In this document: positions 6,388 to 7,040 of the stretch, piece after piece
Layout of the letters: the number at the start of each line of letters is the position of its first letter
Position numbering within the stretch: the first letter of the stretch is position 1
Source of the DNA: Sphingomonadales bacterium UBA1936
GTDB taxonomy: Bacteria > Pseudomonadota > Alphaproteobacteria > Sphingomonadales > Sphingomonadaceae
DNA: 7,040 bases
Direction of reading: 5' to 3'
NCBI GenBank assembly: GCA_002336985.1
Contig: DDFE01000096.1
Location: forward strand, 546 to 7,585
Notes under the pieces: generated by a model
The model's database searches: none
Seen by the model: the letters and a program-made list of their open reading frames with translations, nothing else
What the model was told of the DNA's origin: nothing
Made by a program: the position numbers and the translations under genes

Positions 6388-6927
6388 ATGGACATCTCAT
6401 CGCTCATCGACACCGTCATCGGCCGTGAGGGCGGCTATTCGAACCATCCGGCCGACCGGGGCGGTGCCACCCGCTGGGGAATTACCGAAGCGGTCGCACG
6501 CGCTCACGGTTATCGCGGCGACATGCGTGGCTTTCCGCGTGACGAAGCGGTCGGCATCTATCGGCGCGTTTATTGGGTCCGCCCCGGCTTCGACCGCGTC
6601 GCGCCGCTCGCTCCCGATATCGCGGCCGAACTTTTCGACACCGGCGTCAACATGGGGCCGGCCGTCGCGGTCGCATTCCTGCAGCGCGCACTGAACGCGC
6701 TCAACCGCGGGGCAAGCGATTATCCCGACATCGTTCCCGGTACGAAGATCGACGATGCGACCGTCGCGGCGCTAACCGTCTTCCTTGCCCGCCGAAAGCC
6801 GCATGGGGAAAGCGTGCTGCTGAAGGCGCTCGAGGCGCTGCAGGGCGAACGCTATTTGAACCTCGCCGAACGTCGCCCGGCGAACGAGGCATTCCTTTAC
6901 GGCTGGCTGGCGAACCGGCTGGGCTGA
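6388..6927 (+). CDS. GH108-family N-acetylmuramidase (peptidoglycan-degrading endolysin)
   Basis: 179 residues from ATG 6388. The N-terminal domain opens with DTVIGREGGYSNHPADRGG and continues ATRWGIT, the glycoside hydrolase family 108 signature; the Glu in the EGGY motif (Glu14) is the expected catalytic acid. The middle (FDTGVNMGPAVAVAFLQRALN, about 85-105) and the C-terminal half (VPGTKIDDATVAAL..., ending RYLNLAERRPANEAFLYGWLANRLG) match the peptidoglycan-binding domain usually fused to GH108. The protein cuts the glycan backbone of peptidoglycan. It has no signal peptide, so it needs a holin to reach the wall, and the next gene starts like one. In alphaproteobacteria this pair serves phage or GTA release; in Rhodobacter capsulatus the GTA lysis genes lie apart from the structural cluster, as here. 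A host wall-remodelling role remains possible. Confidence 0.9.
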   Translation: MDISSLIDTVIGREGGYSNHPADRGGATRWGITEAVARAHGYRGDMRGFPRDEAVGIYRRVYWVRPGFDRVAPLAPDIAAELFDTGVNMGPAVAVAFLQRALNALNRGASDYPDIVPGTKIDDATVAALTVFLARRKPHGESVLLKALEALQGERYLNLAERRPANEAFLYGWLANRLG

Positions 6928-6976
6928 GCCGCTACGCTCAGGCGACCTGCCAGAGCAATCGCCATGCTTCACAAGG

Positions 6977-6996
6977 CTAACCTTTACTAACCTTTC
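6977..6996 (+). repeat. Two tandem 10-bp units CTAACCTTT(A/C) upstream of the holin start
   Basis: CTAACCTTTA at 6977-6986 is followed directly by CTAACCTTTC at 6987-6996, sharing nine identical bases at 10-bp period, one helical turn. The second unit runs into the ribosome site CGGAG of the next gene. It could be a tandem regulator site or a chance or slippage duplication. Confidence 0.5.
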
Positions 6997-7006
6997 GGAG
7001 ACCGAC

Positions 7007-7040
7007 ATGCCCATTCTCGAATCCCTGATCACCCCCATCG
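7007..7040 (+). CDS. Start of a probable 3TM holin gene (GTA-release type), truncated by window end
   Basis: Only 11 codons are visible: MPILESLITPI. CGGAG lies 6 nt before the ATG, so it is a well-formed start. The opening matches what I recall of the 'Holin of 3TMs, for gene-transfer release' family, which typically begins M-x-[IVL]-L-x-x-L-I-x-P-[IV] and often sits next to GH108 muramidases. The 79-bp gap after the muramidase permits one transcript. If correct, it would form inner-membrane pores that let the muramidase out. With so few residues, the call rests mainly on context. Confidence 0.5.
   Translation, partial: MPILESLITPI

Noticed and set aside
6977..6990. CTAA-N6-CTAA as a CtrA binding site
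   Set aside because: The CtrA consensus is TTAA-N7-TTAA. Both the first base and the spacing differ here.
6388..7040. Prophage boundary
   Set aside because: No integrase, attachment-like direct repeat, tRNA gene or structural phage gene is visible, so only a lysis cassette is supported.

Overview
The window looks like chromosomal DNA of an alphaproteobacterium, most likely a sphingomonad. It is GC-rich and tightly packed. It ends in a GH108 muramidase followed by what looks like the start of a '3TM holin', a lysis pair typical of alphaproteobacterial gene-transfer-agent (GTA) release. It also carries a small 'GNWMTFG...WMLGYEA' protein of a kind I associate with sphingomonads. The taxonomic call is inference from gene content; there is no rRNA or marker gene here.

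Layout. (1) 1-2258, minus strand: a large thiamin-diphosphate enzyme of the homodimeric AceE/transketolase type. It is read openly for 752 codons and its C-terminus runs off the left edge. (2) 2312-4299, minus strand: a two-component system. The OmpR-family response regulator comes first and the histidine kinase second, with overlapping stop and start (ATGA). Only 53 bp separate the kinase from the thiamin enzyme, so read-through is possible. (3) 4300-4409: a divergent promoter region with a perfect 7-bp inverted repeat. (4) 4410-4949, plus strand: an exported OB-fold protein with a His/Gly- and Pro/Ala-rich tail. (5) 4961-4983: a hairpin that probably terminates both convergent genes. (6) 4991-5284, minus strand: a small basic-tailed protein of unknown function. 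(7) 5415-6317, plus strand: an AraC-type regulator. (8) 6388-6927, plus strand: the GH108 muramidase, followed at 7007 by the first 11 codons of the probable holin.

How they may work together. The regulator, kinase and divergent periplasmic OB-fold gene resemble the YgiW/VisP-QseBC neighbourhood of gammaproteobacteria, which suggests an envelope-stress circuit in which the OB-fold protein is a regulon member. The GH108 gene and the holin start form a lysis cassette with no phage structural genes visible. I see no prophage, insertion sequence, CRISPR array, RNA gene or clearly new defence system in the window. The most useful leads are the divergent operator, the unassigned AceE-like enzyme and the isolated lysis cassette.
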